NCBI RefSeq assembly: GCF_029360585.1
Contig: NZ_JAQZSJ010000012.1
Location: 84,187-148,186 of the forward strand
DNA length: 64,000 nucleotides
Direction of reading: 5' to 3'
Origin: Cohnella caldifontis
GTDB taxonomy: Bacteria > Bacillota > Bacilli > Paenibacillales > Paenibacillaceae
Part shown: piece after piece, positions 8,168-15,871 of the stretch
How the letters are laid out: every line of letters begins with the position of its first letter
Numbering within the stretch: position 1 is the stretch's first letter
The notes under the pieces: generated by a model
Database searches by the model: none
What the model was told of the DNA's origin: nothing
The model's input: the letters and a program-made list of their open reading frames with translations, nothing else
Program-made: the position numbers and the translations under genes

Positions 8168-9451
8168 TCACACCTTGTACGCCTTCATCGCCTTCACGAG
8201 CTCTTTCACGGAAGGACGCTTGCCGTACATCAGCACGCCCGTGCGGTAGATTTTGGCGGAGAGCCAGCCCAGCAGCAGGGTAGAGGCGAGCAGGATTCCG
8301 ATCGAAAGCGCGATCTCCCACCAAGCGGGATCGGAAAGTCCGACCCGCAGCACCATGAGGAACGGCGAGAAGAACGGGATGTACGAGCAGACGACGATCA
8401 GCGGGCTGTCCGGATGCGTAAGGCCGAACATCGCCACGTAAAAACCGACCAAGGTCAGCATCGTGATCGGCATGACCGCCTGGCCCAGGTCCTCGGTCCG
8501 GCTCACGATGGAGCCGACGGCGGCGAACAGCATCGCATAGAGGAAGAAACCGGTCAGGAAGAAAACGACGGCGATCACGATCATGGCCGGGTCGATCGAA
8601 TCCAGTCGGATCCCGAAGCCTTGGAGCGCTTCGGCGTTATGCGGCAGGTTCAGGTTGGCGACGAGCGCCCCGACGATCACCGCGATTTGCAGGATCGCGA
8701 TGACGAAAGTGCCGATGACCTTGCCGAACATTTGGGCAAGCGGCGAGACGCTCGTGACGATGATCTCCATGACGCGGGAGCTCTTCTCCGCCGTAATCTC
8801 CGTCGCGATCAACTGGCCGGAGATCATGACGCCCATGAACAGCAGGATCACGACGACGTAGGTCAAGCCGATGGCCGTTCCTTGCTCCTCCGCGGTTTTG
8901 CCGGAGCCGTCGCCCAGCGTGACTTGTTCGTTTTTCAGCTCGACCGGCGTCAGCAGGCTGCGGATTTGCTCTTCCGACAATCCGGCGTCCTTGACCAGCA
9001 GGTTCGTCTTCACCTGCTGCAGCATGGTTTGAAGCGACGAGGAGGTGCCGGAGCCGAGCGCGTTTTTCGAATGGTAGGTCACGTCGGGAAATCCGGTTGC
9101 CGGATTGTCCTGGAGCGTGATATAGCCGTCCAGCGTCTTGTCCTCGACCATTTGCTTGAGCTGCCCTTCGTCCGCGGATACTTGCAGGTTGACGTCCGGA
9201 TGGCCTTGCTGCTTCTCCTGCTGGGCGTACAGCGCCTGGAGCTGCTGCACGATTTCCGGGTTCGAGCCGGAGACGTACCCGACGTCGCTCGCCTTGTCCC
9301 CGCCGCCCAGTTTATTGATCAAATAAGGCACGTTGCCGCCGACGACGACCAGAAGGACCAGCACGAGCGTCGTGATCAGAAACGACTTGCTGCGCACTTT
9401 GTTGCGCATCGTGAATGCGATGACGGTCCCCACTTTATTCATGGCGCTCAC
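8168..9451 (-). CDS. ABC-2 type transporter permease (YhaP/NatB-like)
   Basis: This 427-residue membrane protein has an N-terminal helix (FLITTLVLVLLVVVGGNVP), a ~150-residue extracytoplasmic domain, then five or six transmembrane helices from about residue 200. This is the architecture of NatB/YhaP exporter permeases (usual length about 390-420). It overlaps the ATPase gene by 17 bases and is the last gene of the operon. It probably exports sodium, a peptide antibiotic or another toxic compound. The substrate cannot be assigned. Confidence 0.9.
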   Translation of the reverse strand: MSAMNKVGTVIAFTMRNKVRSKSFLITTLVLVLLVVVGGNVPYLINKLGGGDKASDVGYVSGSNPEIVQQLQALYAQQEKQQGHPDVNLQVSADEGQLKQMVEDKTLDGYITLQDNPATGFPDVTYHSKNALGSGTSSSLQTMLQQVKTNLLVKDAGLSEEQIRSLLTPVELKNEQVTLGDGSGKTAEEQGTAIGLTYVVVILLFMGVMISGQLIATEITAEKSSRVMEIIVTSVSPLAQMFGKVIGTFVIAILQIAVIVGALVANLNLPHNAEALQGFGIRLDSIDPAMIVIAVVFFLTGFFLYAMLFAAVGSIVSRTEDLGQAVMPITMLTLVGFYVAMFGLTHPDSPLIVVCSYIPFFSPFLMVLRVGLSDPAWWEIALSIGILLASTLLLGWLSAKIYRTGVLMYGKRPSVKELVKAMKAYKV

Positions 9452-10337
9452 CTACCGTTTTAATGAAGATTTCGTTCAGCGTCGGCTCCATCAGTTCGAA
9501 GCGGCGGACGGGGCCTTGCGCGAGGGCGTGGCGCAGCACCGCTTGGGCCGCCTCCGGCTCCCGGACTTTCAGCTCCCAGCCGTGTTCGTGCCGGACGACC
9601 GACGTCACGCCGGGAACGGACTCGAGGCCCTGGATCGGCTCGTCGGCCGACAGCAGGACCCGCTCCTGCGGAAACTTCTTCTTGATGTCCCGGATCGCTC
9701 CCTGCAGCACGGGATTGGACTTGTGCATGATCGTGATGTTGCGGCACAGCTCCTCCACGTGCTCCATGCGGTGGGTCGAGAACACGAAACTCGTGCCGCC
9801 GTCGCGCAGCTCCTTGACCGTTTTCTTCAGCATCTCCACGTTGACCGGATCGAGTCCGCTGAACGCCTCGTCCATGATGACGATCTTCGGCTCGTGGATG
9901 ACGGCCGCGATGAACTGGATTTTCTGCTGGTTGCCCTTGGACAGCTCCTCGACTTTCTTGTCGTAGTACTCGGGCACCTCGAATTTGTCCAGCCACCTGC
10001 GCAGATTCGCTTCCGCGTTCTTGCGCGGCATGCCCCGAAGCTGGGCCAGGTAGAGAATCTGGTCGCTCACCTTGATTTTCGGGTACATGCCTCTCTCCTC
10101 CGGCAAATACCCCAGCATGCTGAGCTGCTCTTTGCTATAGGGGTTGCCGAAATACCGGATGTCCCCTTCGTCCGGGAGAATAAGGCCGAGCACCATGCGC
10201 ATGGTGGTCGTTTTGCCGGCTCCGTTGGCGCCGAGCAAGCCGTAGATTTCCCCTTCGGCCACCTCGAAGCTGAGCCGGTTCACGGCCGTCTTCTCCCCGT
10301 ATTGCTTGACCACGCTCTCGACTTTAAGCGGATTCAA
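9435..10337 (-). CDS. ABC transporter ATP-binding protein (YhaQ/NatA-like)
   Basis: This 300-residue ATPase has Walker A GANGAGKTT near residue 40, the Q-loop region GYLPEERGMYPKI, signature LSKGNQQKIQF, Walker B IVIMDEAFSGLDP and a switch His in STHRMEHV. A C-terminal extension of about 80 residues (DUF4162-like, ending LNEIFIKTVGE) is typical of the NatA group. It forms the engine for the permease whose start lies inside its 3' end. It follows 28 bp after another ATPase gene in the same operon. Confidence 0.93.
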   Translation of the reverse strand: MNPLKVESVVKQYGEKTAVNRLSFEVAEGEIYGLLGANGAGKTTTMRMVLGLILPDEGDIRYFGNPYSKEQLSMLGYLPEERGMYPKIKVSDQILYLAQLRGMPRKNAEANLRRWLDKFEVPEYYDKKVEELSKGNQQKIQFIAAVIHEPKIVIMDEAFSGLDPVNVEMLKKTVKELRDGGTSFVFSTHRMEHVEELCRNITIMHKSNPVLQGAIRDIKKKFPQERVLLSADEPIQGLESVPGVTSVVRHEHGWELKVREPEAAQAVLRHALAQGPVRRFELMEPTLNEIFIKTVGERHE

Positions 10338-10365
10338 CGCGACCTTCCTCCTCTATCTGACGAAT

Positions 10366-11283
10366 TCAAACCTTCTCCTCTTGTATGAAACGGCTTAAGA
10401 TTTCTTCCAGTTCCAGGCGCCGGCTGTCCAGCGGCCGCAAGCCGCAGGCGCGCATGGCCGCTTCTTGCTCCGCCGCCCCGGATCCGCTCCAATCGATCCG
10501 ATAGAGGCCGTTCTCCAGCTCCTCGATCCGGCTGCAGCCGTCCGCGCGCCTCAGCGTGCCGGTGTCCGGCCGCCCGTCCACGGGTTCGGCCAGCACCGTG
10601 CGCCATTCCTCGAACAGCCGGTCTTTCTCGTAAAATCCGAGACATTTTCCCCGGTGAAGAATGAGAACGTAATCGGCCAGACGCTTCACTTCCTCGGTGA
10701 CGTGGGTGGCGATCAGCACCGTTCTGTCCCCGCTGTCCATGTATGCCTGCATTTCCTCGAGCCAAACCTTCCAGATCACGGGGTCCAGCCCCGAAGTCGG
10801 TTCGTCCAGGATCAGCAGCTCCGGATCGTGAACCATGGAAACCGCCAGTTCGGCTTTCCGGCGCAGTCCCTTGGACAGCTTAGAAAGCTTGACCTGGTCC
10901 CGGATGTCGAAGCGTTCCATCAGCCGGCGGTACCTCTCCCAGCTCCAACCCGGATACCACATCGAGGCGAACTCCGCCTTCTCCCGGACGGTAACCGAAT
11001 TCTCGTAGGCGTGGGGGTTTTCCGCAACGAAGCCGATCCGGGCTTTATAGCGCTCGTCGCCGGACGGTCCGACGGCCGAGTCCAGCACCTGCAAGGCGCC
11101 GCCCGTCAGAGGCTCGAGCCCGAGCAGCGCGCGAAACAGCGTGCTTTTGCCCGAACCGTTCGAACCGACGACGGCCGTCACCGTCCCCCTCGGGATCGAC
11201 ACGTCGAGCGGGCCGAGGCGGAAGTCCCCCGTCCCGGCCGTCAAGCCTTCCATCCGGATGGCGGGCCGTTCGAAATCATTCAT
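10366..11283 (-). CDS. ABC transporter ATP-binding protein (YtrB-like)
   Basis: This 305-residue ATPase has Walker A GSNGSGKSTL, Q-loop GFVAENPHAYEN, signature LSKGLRRKAEL, Walker B LLILDEPTSGLDP and a switch His in ATHVTEE. It overlaps the GntR regulator by eight bases, the arrangement of the ytrA-ytrB pair in Bacillus. Its membrane partner is probably the hydrophobic protein at 11745-12470 on the far side of the regulator, since the other permease has its own ATPase. That pairing is inferred from gene order. Confidence 0.92.
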   Translation of the reverse strand: MNDFERPAIRMEGLTAGTGDFRLGPLDVSIPRGTVTAVVGSNGSGKSTLFRALLGLEPLTGGALQVLDSAVGPSGDERYKARIGFVAENPHAYENSVTVREKAEFASMWYPGWSWERYRRLMERFDIRDQVKLSKLSKGLRRKAELAVSMVHDPELLILDEPTSGLDPVIWKVWLEEMQAYMDSGDRTVLIATHVTEEVKRLADYVLILHRGKCLGFYEKDRLFEEWRTVLAEPVDGRPDTGTLRRADGCSRIEELENGLYRIDWSGSGAAEQEAAMRACGLRPLDSRRLELEEILSRFIQEEKV

Positions 11284-11689
11284 CTTGGATCCCCCCCTTC
11301 GGTTCCGGGACGCGGTTTCGGACCGCCTTCCGGAAGAGCTCTTCGATTTCCTCTTCCGAACATCCCAGCTGGAACGCGGCGTCCACCGCGCGTTCCAATT
11401 CCTCCGCCGCCCGGCGCAGACGATGCTGCCGCCGGTCGTCGCCGCCCGTACGGGCCACGAACGTGCCGGATCCCTGCCGGGTTCGGATATATCCTTCGCT
11501 TTCCAAATCCTGATAGACTCTGCGAATCGTAATGGAGCTGCACTTGAGGGACATCGCCAGCTCCCGGATGGAAGGAAGCGGCGTTCCTTCCGCCAGTTGA
11601 CCGCCGAGGATGAGTCCGCGAAGCTGCGACTCGATCTGATGGTACATCGGCTCCGGACGTTGTTCGTCTACTTTGATCGGCAGCTGCAC
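11276..11689 (-). CDS. GntR-family transcriptional regulator (YtrA subfamily)
   Basis: This protein of about 137 residues has an N-terminal winged helix (PMYHQIESQLRGLI, LPSIRELAMSLKCSSITIRRVYQDLESEGYI, TRQGSGTFVA) and a short helical dimerisation tail. That length is characteristic of YtrA-type GntR proteins. The GTG at 11689 is chosen because AAAGGAGGTGA, a perfect ribosome site, lies upstream. By family precedent it represses its own operon. The palindrome at 12521-12542, overlapping the operon promoter, is the obvious operator. In Bacillus this regulon responds to cell-wall antibiotics. Confidence 0.94.
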   Translation of the reverse strand: MQLPIKVDEQRPEPMYHQIESQLRGLILGGQLAEGTPLPSIRELAMSLKCSSITIRRVYQDLESEGYIRTRQGSGTFVARTGGDDRRQHRLRRAAEELERAVDAAFQLGCSEEEIEELFRKAVRNRVPEPKGGIQDE

Positions 11690-11744
11690 GGAATCACCTC
11701 CTTTAGGGTACAGCATGCCAGGGCCGCCGAAGCCTAAAGATTCT

Positions 11745-12470
11745 TTAAAGGGCGAAGCTGCGCCCGCGCATCCGGCGCAAGGTCAACCGATAGCCCGCGT
11801 ACAGGGCAGCCGCGGCCGCAACCGGGCTGATCACAAGCCAGATGTAGTGCCCTGCCTGCATCTCGCGGATCACGGCCCTGACCAAATGGACGCCGGATAG
11901 CGTCAGCACGCCCGAGAGCAGCAGGCAGCAGCCGACGAACGCCCAGTAGAAACGCACGTACACCTTGCCGCTGCAGCCCAGCTCGAACCAAATCAACACC
12001 GCGTTGACCGCCAGCGCGTAACCGATCCAGACCAGGCCGGCGCACAGCCACCCGGCCAGGGGCAGCTGTTCCCGGATGGCGGGAGAAACCGCGTATTGAA
12101 GCCCCAGGAAGACAAGGCCGTTTACCGCCGTGAGCAGCACGGCGTTCAGCAGACGCGTCCCGGCGATCGTCTCCAGCGGGATCGGCATCGTCCGCCAATG
12201 CGCGATCTTCTTCGTATGGATATCGCCCCGGCTGATGGCGAACACCGTGCAGTTCATCAGTTGACCGAGCACCGGAAGGACCAACAGGTAGAACCAATCG
12301 GTGATCATGTACGTGGACCGAATCGTATCTTCGTATCGGAGAATCTCGCCCAGCGTAAACCCGCCGATCCACCCGCAGTATACGGCGAACAGAAACGTGA
12401 ACAGCATGCCGGGCCATTCCCTTTTCCATCCGATCTGGGCCATCCGCCACGCCGCACTCCATCCGCGCAT
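11745..12470 (-). CDS. ABC-2-like multispanning membrane protein, first gene of the YtrA operon
   Basis: This 241-residue protein has about six hydrophobic segments and no recognised catalytic motif. Examples are MLFTFLFAVYCGWIGG, WFYLLVLPVLGQLMNC, LLNAVLLTAVNGLVFLGL and YIWLVISPVAAAAALYA. The HWRTMPIPLETIAGTRLL segment resembles the cytoplasmic loop of ABC-2 permeases. A GGAAGGAG ribosome site precedes the ATG. It is the first gene behind the operator-controlled promoter and lies 55 bp before the regulator. I infer that it is the membrane subunit for the YtrB-like ATPase. Confidence 0.8.
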   Translation of the reverse strand: MRGWSAAWRMAQIGWKREWPGMLFTFLFAVYCGWIGGFTLGEILRYEDTIRSTYMITDWFYLLVLPVLGQLMNCTVFAISRGDIHTKKIAHWRTMPIPLETIAGTRLLNAVLLTAVNGLVFLGLQYAVSPAIREQLPLAGWLCAGLVWIGYALAVNAVLIWFELGCSGKVYVRFYWAFVGCCLLLSGVLTLSGVHLVRAVIREMQAGHYIWLVISPVAAAAALYAGYRLTLRRMRGRSFAL

Positions 12471-12520
12471 ACGCCTCGACTCCTTCCGGCCTGCAATGGG
12501 CCACGCCCACGATTGTTAAT

Positions 12521-12569
12521 GTGTGTATATCTATATACACACTATACCTAAGCAAATTTTCATTGTCAA
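12521..12569 (-). promoter_or_regulatory. SigA promoter with overlapping palindromic operator (YtrA-type)
   Basis: On the minus strand TTGACA (12564-12569), a 17-bp spacer and TATAGT (12541-12546) form a near-consensus housekeeping promoter. Directly downstream, overlapping the -10 by two bases, is a perfect inverted repeat with arms GTGTGTATAT (12521-12530) and ATATACACAC (12533-12542). Its position would block RNA polymerase. The GTGT/ACAC ends match what is known of YtrA-type operators. The remaining intergenic sequence to 12656 must hold the promoter of the divergent gene, but I see no convincing one. Confidence 0.8.
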
Positions 12570-12695
12570 ATGTTCTCAAAAGCATAGACCGAACCTATCG
12601 AATCGAAGACAATAGAGATGAGAGATTCGAATACCCATAGAAAGGCGTGAGCTGAGATTCGCAGAACGACGGCCGGACGTACCCTACTTGCGCTT

Positions 12696-14237
12696 ATGCT
12701 GTTGCTCGCGCTCCTCACGAGCGTGTCCCGACCCGCCGGCGCGGCTTCGTCCACCGATCCGGATACGGATACCGGACTTCCGGTCCGTACCGCGCAGGAG
12801 ATTGCCGACATGTGGCGGAAGAACATGAATCCGAAAGCCGATATCGAGCGCCCGTTCCTCACGGCGCCTTCGGTTACGGCTCCCTACAAAGCCGGAAAGC
12901 TGAAGGCCGATTATATCCGGGACGGATTGAACGCGGTCAACTTCTACCGGTGGATCAGCGGTTTGCCCGCGGACGTCGCCGCCGCGGACGAACTGAACGT
13001 GAAAGCAGCTTACGGCGCCGTGCTGCTTGCGTCCAAAGGCGTGTTCGAGCACGAGCAGGAACGCCCCGACGACATGGACCCGGACTTTTACGACATCGGC
13101 TTGGCATCCACTTCCACCGCCAATATTTACGCTTCCTATGGATATGATAATCATATCTTGTTCGCTTCCGTCGAAGCCTACATGGAAGATTCCGATACGG
13201 ACAACCTGGACCGGCTCGGCCATCGGCGCTGGATTCTGAATCCTCCTCTGAAACTGACCGGCATGGGGCTGGCGAAAGGAACGAACGGTTTCAGCTATAC
13301 GGCCCTCCAGGTGTTCGACGATAGCCGTAAGGAGAACGTAGACTACCACTATATCCCTTATCCGGCACGGGGAGCGTTCCCGATCGAGGTCATGAAGCCG
13401 ACGACGGCTTGGTCCGTCAGCGTGAACCCGGACGAGTACGATCTTCCTTCGCGCTCCGCCGTCAAAGTGACGCTGCAGAGGCTGCGGGACGGAAAGACCT
13501 GGCGGCTGGGCTCGGGGTTAAGCCGGGTGACGGAGAGCGGAAATTATTTGGGCGTCGAAACGAGCGGATACGGCACCGGTCCCGCGATCATTTTCCGGCC
13601 GGCGAACGTCGGTGCCTACAAGGCAGGCGATGTGTACCGAGTGCGGATCGACGGATTGAAGCGGAACGACGGGGATGCGGCGACGATCACATATAAGGTC
13701 GAGTTCGTCAGCGCCAAGAATCCCGCTCCGGCGCAGGCGGCCGCGAAGTTCTCCGACACCGCGGCGCATTGGGCGCGCCAGACGATCGACTGGGCGGCGG
13801 AACGGGGCATCGCCTCCGGCTATCCGGACGGGACCTTCAAGCCTTCCGGCACCGTCACGGAAGCGGAGTTCCTGAAAATGTTCGCGGCGGCGGCGGGCGC
13901 GAATCCCGCTCCGACCATACCTTGGTCGGACGCATATTACGCCTTCGCGGCCGAGCGCGGCTTCGCGCTGCAAGGCTTCGATGACGCCGACGCCCGGTCC
14001 GCGCCCATCGACCGCGAAGCGGTCGCGGAGCTGTACGCATCCGGAGCCGGACAGCCGCTCACCGGCGACGAGGCGATCCGGTACATGCTGGACAACGGCT
14101 ATTCGAAGGGCAAAACCGCCGCGACGGTCGACGGTTACCGGGGCGCCGACACGTTGACGCGCGCCGAGGCCGTCCAATTCATCAAGAACGCGCTGGACGC
14201 GGGGTACAAGCTGGCCTCGGCGTCCGTTACCCCTTAA
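12696..14237 (+). CDS. Secreted CAP-domain protein with C-terminal SLH domains
   Basis: This protein of about 513 residues has a signal sequence, an N-terminal CAP/SCP-like domain (about 45-190; FYRWISGLP, LGHRRWILNPPLKLTGMGLA) and a middle beta-rich stretch. The C-terminal part carries SLH repeats (FSDTAAHWARQTIDWAAERG, GYPDGTFKPSGTVTEAEF) that would anchor it to the cell-wall polymer. CAP proteins of spore-formers are usually secreted or coat-associated, and the activity is unknown. With the ATG at 12696 the signal peptide has no basic n-region. In-frame codons upstream encode IRRTTAGRTLLAL back to an ATT at 12657, with AAAGG 11 bases before it. The true start may therefore be that ATT. Confidence 0.85.
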   Translation: MLLLALLTSVSRPAGAASSTDPDTDTGLPVRTAQEIADMWRKNMNPKADIERPFLTAPSVTAPYKAGKLKADYIRDGLNAVNFYRWISGLPADVAAADELNVKAAYGAVLLASKGVFEHEQERPDDMDPDFYDIGLASTSTANIYASYGYDNHILFASVEAYMEDSDTDNLDRLGHRRWILNPPLKLTGMGLAKGTNGFSYTALQVFDDSRKENVDYHYIPYPARGAFPIEVMKPTTAWSVSVNPDEYDLPSRSAVKVTLQRLRDGKTWRLGSGLSRVTESGNYLGVETSGYGTGPAIIFRPANVGAYKAGDVYRVRIDGLKRNDGDAATITYKVEFVSAKNPAPAQAAAKFSDTAAHWARQTIDWAAERGIASGYPDGTFKPSGTVTEAEFLKMFAAAAGANPAPTIPWSDAYYAFAAERGFALQGFDDADARSAPIDREAVAELYASGAGQPLTGDEAIRYMLDNGYSKGKTAATVDGYRGADTLTRAEAVQFIKNALDAGYKLASASVTP

Positions 14238-14259
14238 AGACGAGAGGAAGTTTCCCATC

Positions 14260-15330
14260 ATGAGAGAACCAACCGGCCGCAAAACCGGGACGGCCCCCGG
14301 CCGAACCCGCAAAGCGGCTTCCGCGAACACACCGCGAGCCCGCAAGGAGGCACCCGCAAGCCCGCCGCAAGCCCGCAAGGCGGCACCCGCGAACACACCG
14401 CGAGCCCGCAAGGCGGCATCCTCCACCCATCCGCAGCTTCGCCCGGGCGGCCCGACCTCCCGCACCCTCACGGTCCGGGAGCCGGGAGAATTGCTGGCCT
14501 TCCTGCTTCAGGCGCATCCGAATCAAGGACGCAACGCCGTCAAAGCGATGCTGTCCCGCGGACAAATCTCGATCGGAGGCCGGACCGTCACCGCCTACAA
14601 CCACCCGCTCCGGCCGGGCGACGCGGTCGAAATCCGCAAGGGACGGCCTCCGGAGGAGGTCCGTTTCGTCGGACTTTCGATTCTCCACGAGGACGACGAT
14701 CTCATCGTCATCCGCAAGGAGGCGGGGCTGCTGTCGATCGCGACCGAACAGGAAAAAGAGCTGACCGCCTACCGCCAGCTCATGGACTACGTGAAGAAAC
14801 AGGATGCCCGGCAGCGCGTTTTCATTCTGCACCGGCTCGACCGCGATACGTCCGGCGTCATGATGTTCGCGAAGAGCGAGCAAGTCCAGAAGAAGATGCA
14901 GGACGCCTGGAAGGACGTCGTCCTGGAGCGAGTCTACGTCGCTTTGGTGGAAGGACAGGTCCGCGAGCCGGAAGGCCGGATCGAGTCCTGGCTCAAGGAG
15001 AACGCCGCGATGAAAATGTACTCCAGCCCCCGGCCGAACGACGGGCAGCATGCGATCACGCATTACAAGCTGCTGCGGTCGAACCGCCGCTATTCGCTGC
15101 TGGAGGTGCGACTCGAGACCGGCCGCAAAAACCAGATCCGCGTCCATATGCAGGACTTCGGGCATCCGATCGCTGGAGACAAGAAATACGGCGCGAAAAC
15201 GAAGCCGATCGGCCGCCTGGGCTTGCACGCCAGCGTGCTGGCGTTCCTGCACCCTTCGACGGGACGGGAAATGCGGTTCAAGGCGGACATCCCGAAGACG
15301 TTCCTGAGCGTGTTCAAAGAGGAAGCGTAG
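14260..15330 (+). CDS. RluA-family pseudouridine synthase with repetitive basic N-terminus
   Basis: This 356-residue enzyme would isomerise uridine to pseudouridine in rRNA or tRNA. The catalytic motif HRLDRDTSG, containing the essential Asp, lies at about residue 190. An S4-like RNA-binding segment precedes it (about 75-130; AMLSRGQISIGGRTVTAYNHPL), and LETGRKNQIRVHM and GHPIAGDKKYG are further family motifs. Residues 8-65 are an Ala/Arg/Pro/Lys-rich tail built from repeats of NTPRARKAA type, also visible as near-identical DNA at about 14320-14425. The tail is probably disordered and may bind RNA. It follows the CAP/SLH gene by 22 bp. Confidence 0.9.
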   Translation: MREPTGRKTGTAPGRTRKAASANTPRARKEAPASPPQARKAAPANTPRARKAASSTHPQLRPGGPTSRTLTVREPGELLAFLLQAHPNQGRNAVKAMLSRGQISIGGRTVTAYNHPLRPGDAVEIRKGRPPEEVRFVGLSILHEDDDLIVIRKEAGLLSIATEQEKELTAYRQLMDYVKKQDARQRVFILHRLDRDTSGVMMFAKSEQVQKKMQDAWKDVVLERVYVALVEGQVREPEGRIESWLKENAAMKMYSSPRPNDGQHAITHYKLLRSNRRYSLLEVRLETGRKNQIRVHMQDFGHPIAGDKKYGAKTKPIGRLGLHASVLAFLHPSTGREMRFKADIPKTFLSVFKEEA

Positions 15331-15380
15331 ACGCACGGGGATAAGAAAAACCGCCAGGGAGAAATTCGTACCAGACGGTC

Positions 15381-15526
15381 CTAGTGTTTCGTGCCAATGA
15401 AGTCACTCTTCAGCAACTTTTCCACGAACATCTTCAATCCCCGTTCGTCCAGAGGGGCGGGGGATAAGCTTGCTCGGCAGGCTTAATCAGCTGTTGCCCA
15501 TCCTCCCCCGCCACGGGTTCTGATTC
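15381..15526 (-). pseudogene. Possible C-terminal remnant of an unidentified protein
   Basis: On the minus strand a short frame ends with LDERGLKMFVEKLLKSDF and a stop at 15381. Upstream of a C-rich tract a second frame reads GQQLIKPAEQAYPPPL. Joining them needs one frameshift. The fragment abuts the MITE-like element beginning at 15527, so the rest of the gene may have been lost when that element arrived. I do not recognise the family, and this may be chance coding potential. Confidence 0.3.
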
Positions 15527-15710
15527 TAACGGACACTGAAGCCGCTATTGGATCAAATCCCCTCATTTTCAAAACGTAACGGACACCGCGGCCCTTATCC
15601 GTTACCCGTTACGGTTATACGTGGGGCTTTTCACCCAATAAGCGCAACTGTGTCCGTTAAAATGCGATTTGCCGAAGATCCCCCCCCCATAACGTACGCT
15701 ATGTCCGTTA
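15527..15710. repeat. MITE-like dispersed repeat, copy A
   Basis: This ~184-bp element begins TAACGGACA and ends TGTCCGTTA, terminal inverted repeats of nine bases. Further internal copies of the same 9-mer occur in both orientations. A second element of 183 bp with the same order of motifs lies at 41525-41707. It has no coding capacity. It occupies the middle of the 540-bp gap between the pseudouridine synthase and the AglG-like gene. Confidence 0.7.
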
Positions 15711-15801
15711 GCCTTACCGCCTCAGCGAATGGGGCAGCCGGCGTCTGGTCGCTCTAAGAAAGGGACGCAGCAACCCCGAAAAGTTTTAGATTCTCATAGG
15801 T

Positions 15802-15855
15802 CAAGAAAAAAGCGGTTGAACGGAAGGGAGCTTCTGTTCAACCGCTTATTTCTTG
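15802..15855 (-). terminator. Terminator of the AglEFG-like operon
   Basis: The 11-bp stem AGCGGTTGAAC / GTTCAACCGCT (15811-15821, 15836-15846) is flanked by A- and T-rich tracts, giving a T-run on the minus strand. It lies immediately after the stop at 15872. Confidence 0.85.
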
Positions 15856-15871
15856 ACGCAATACTCAGGCT

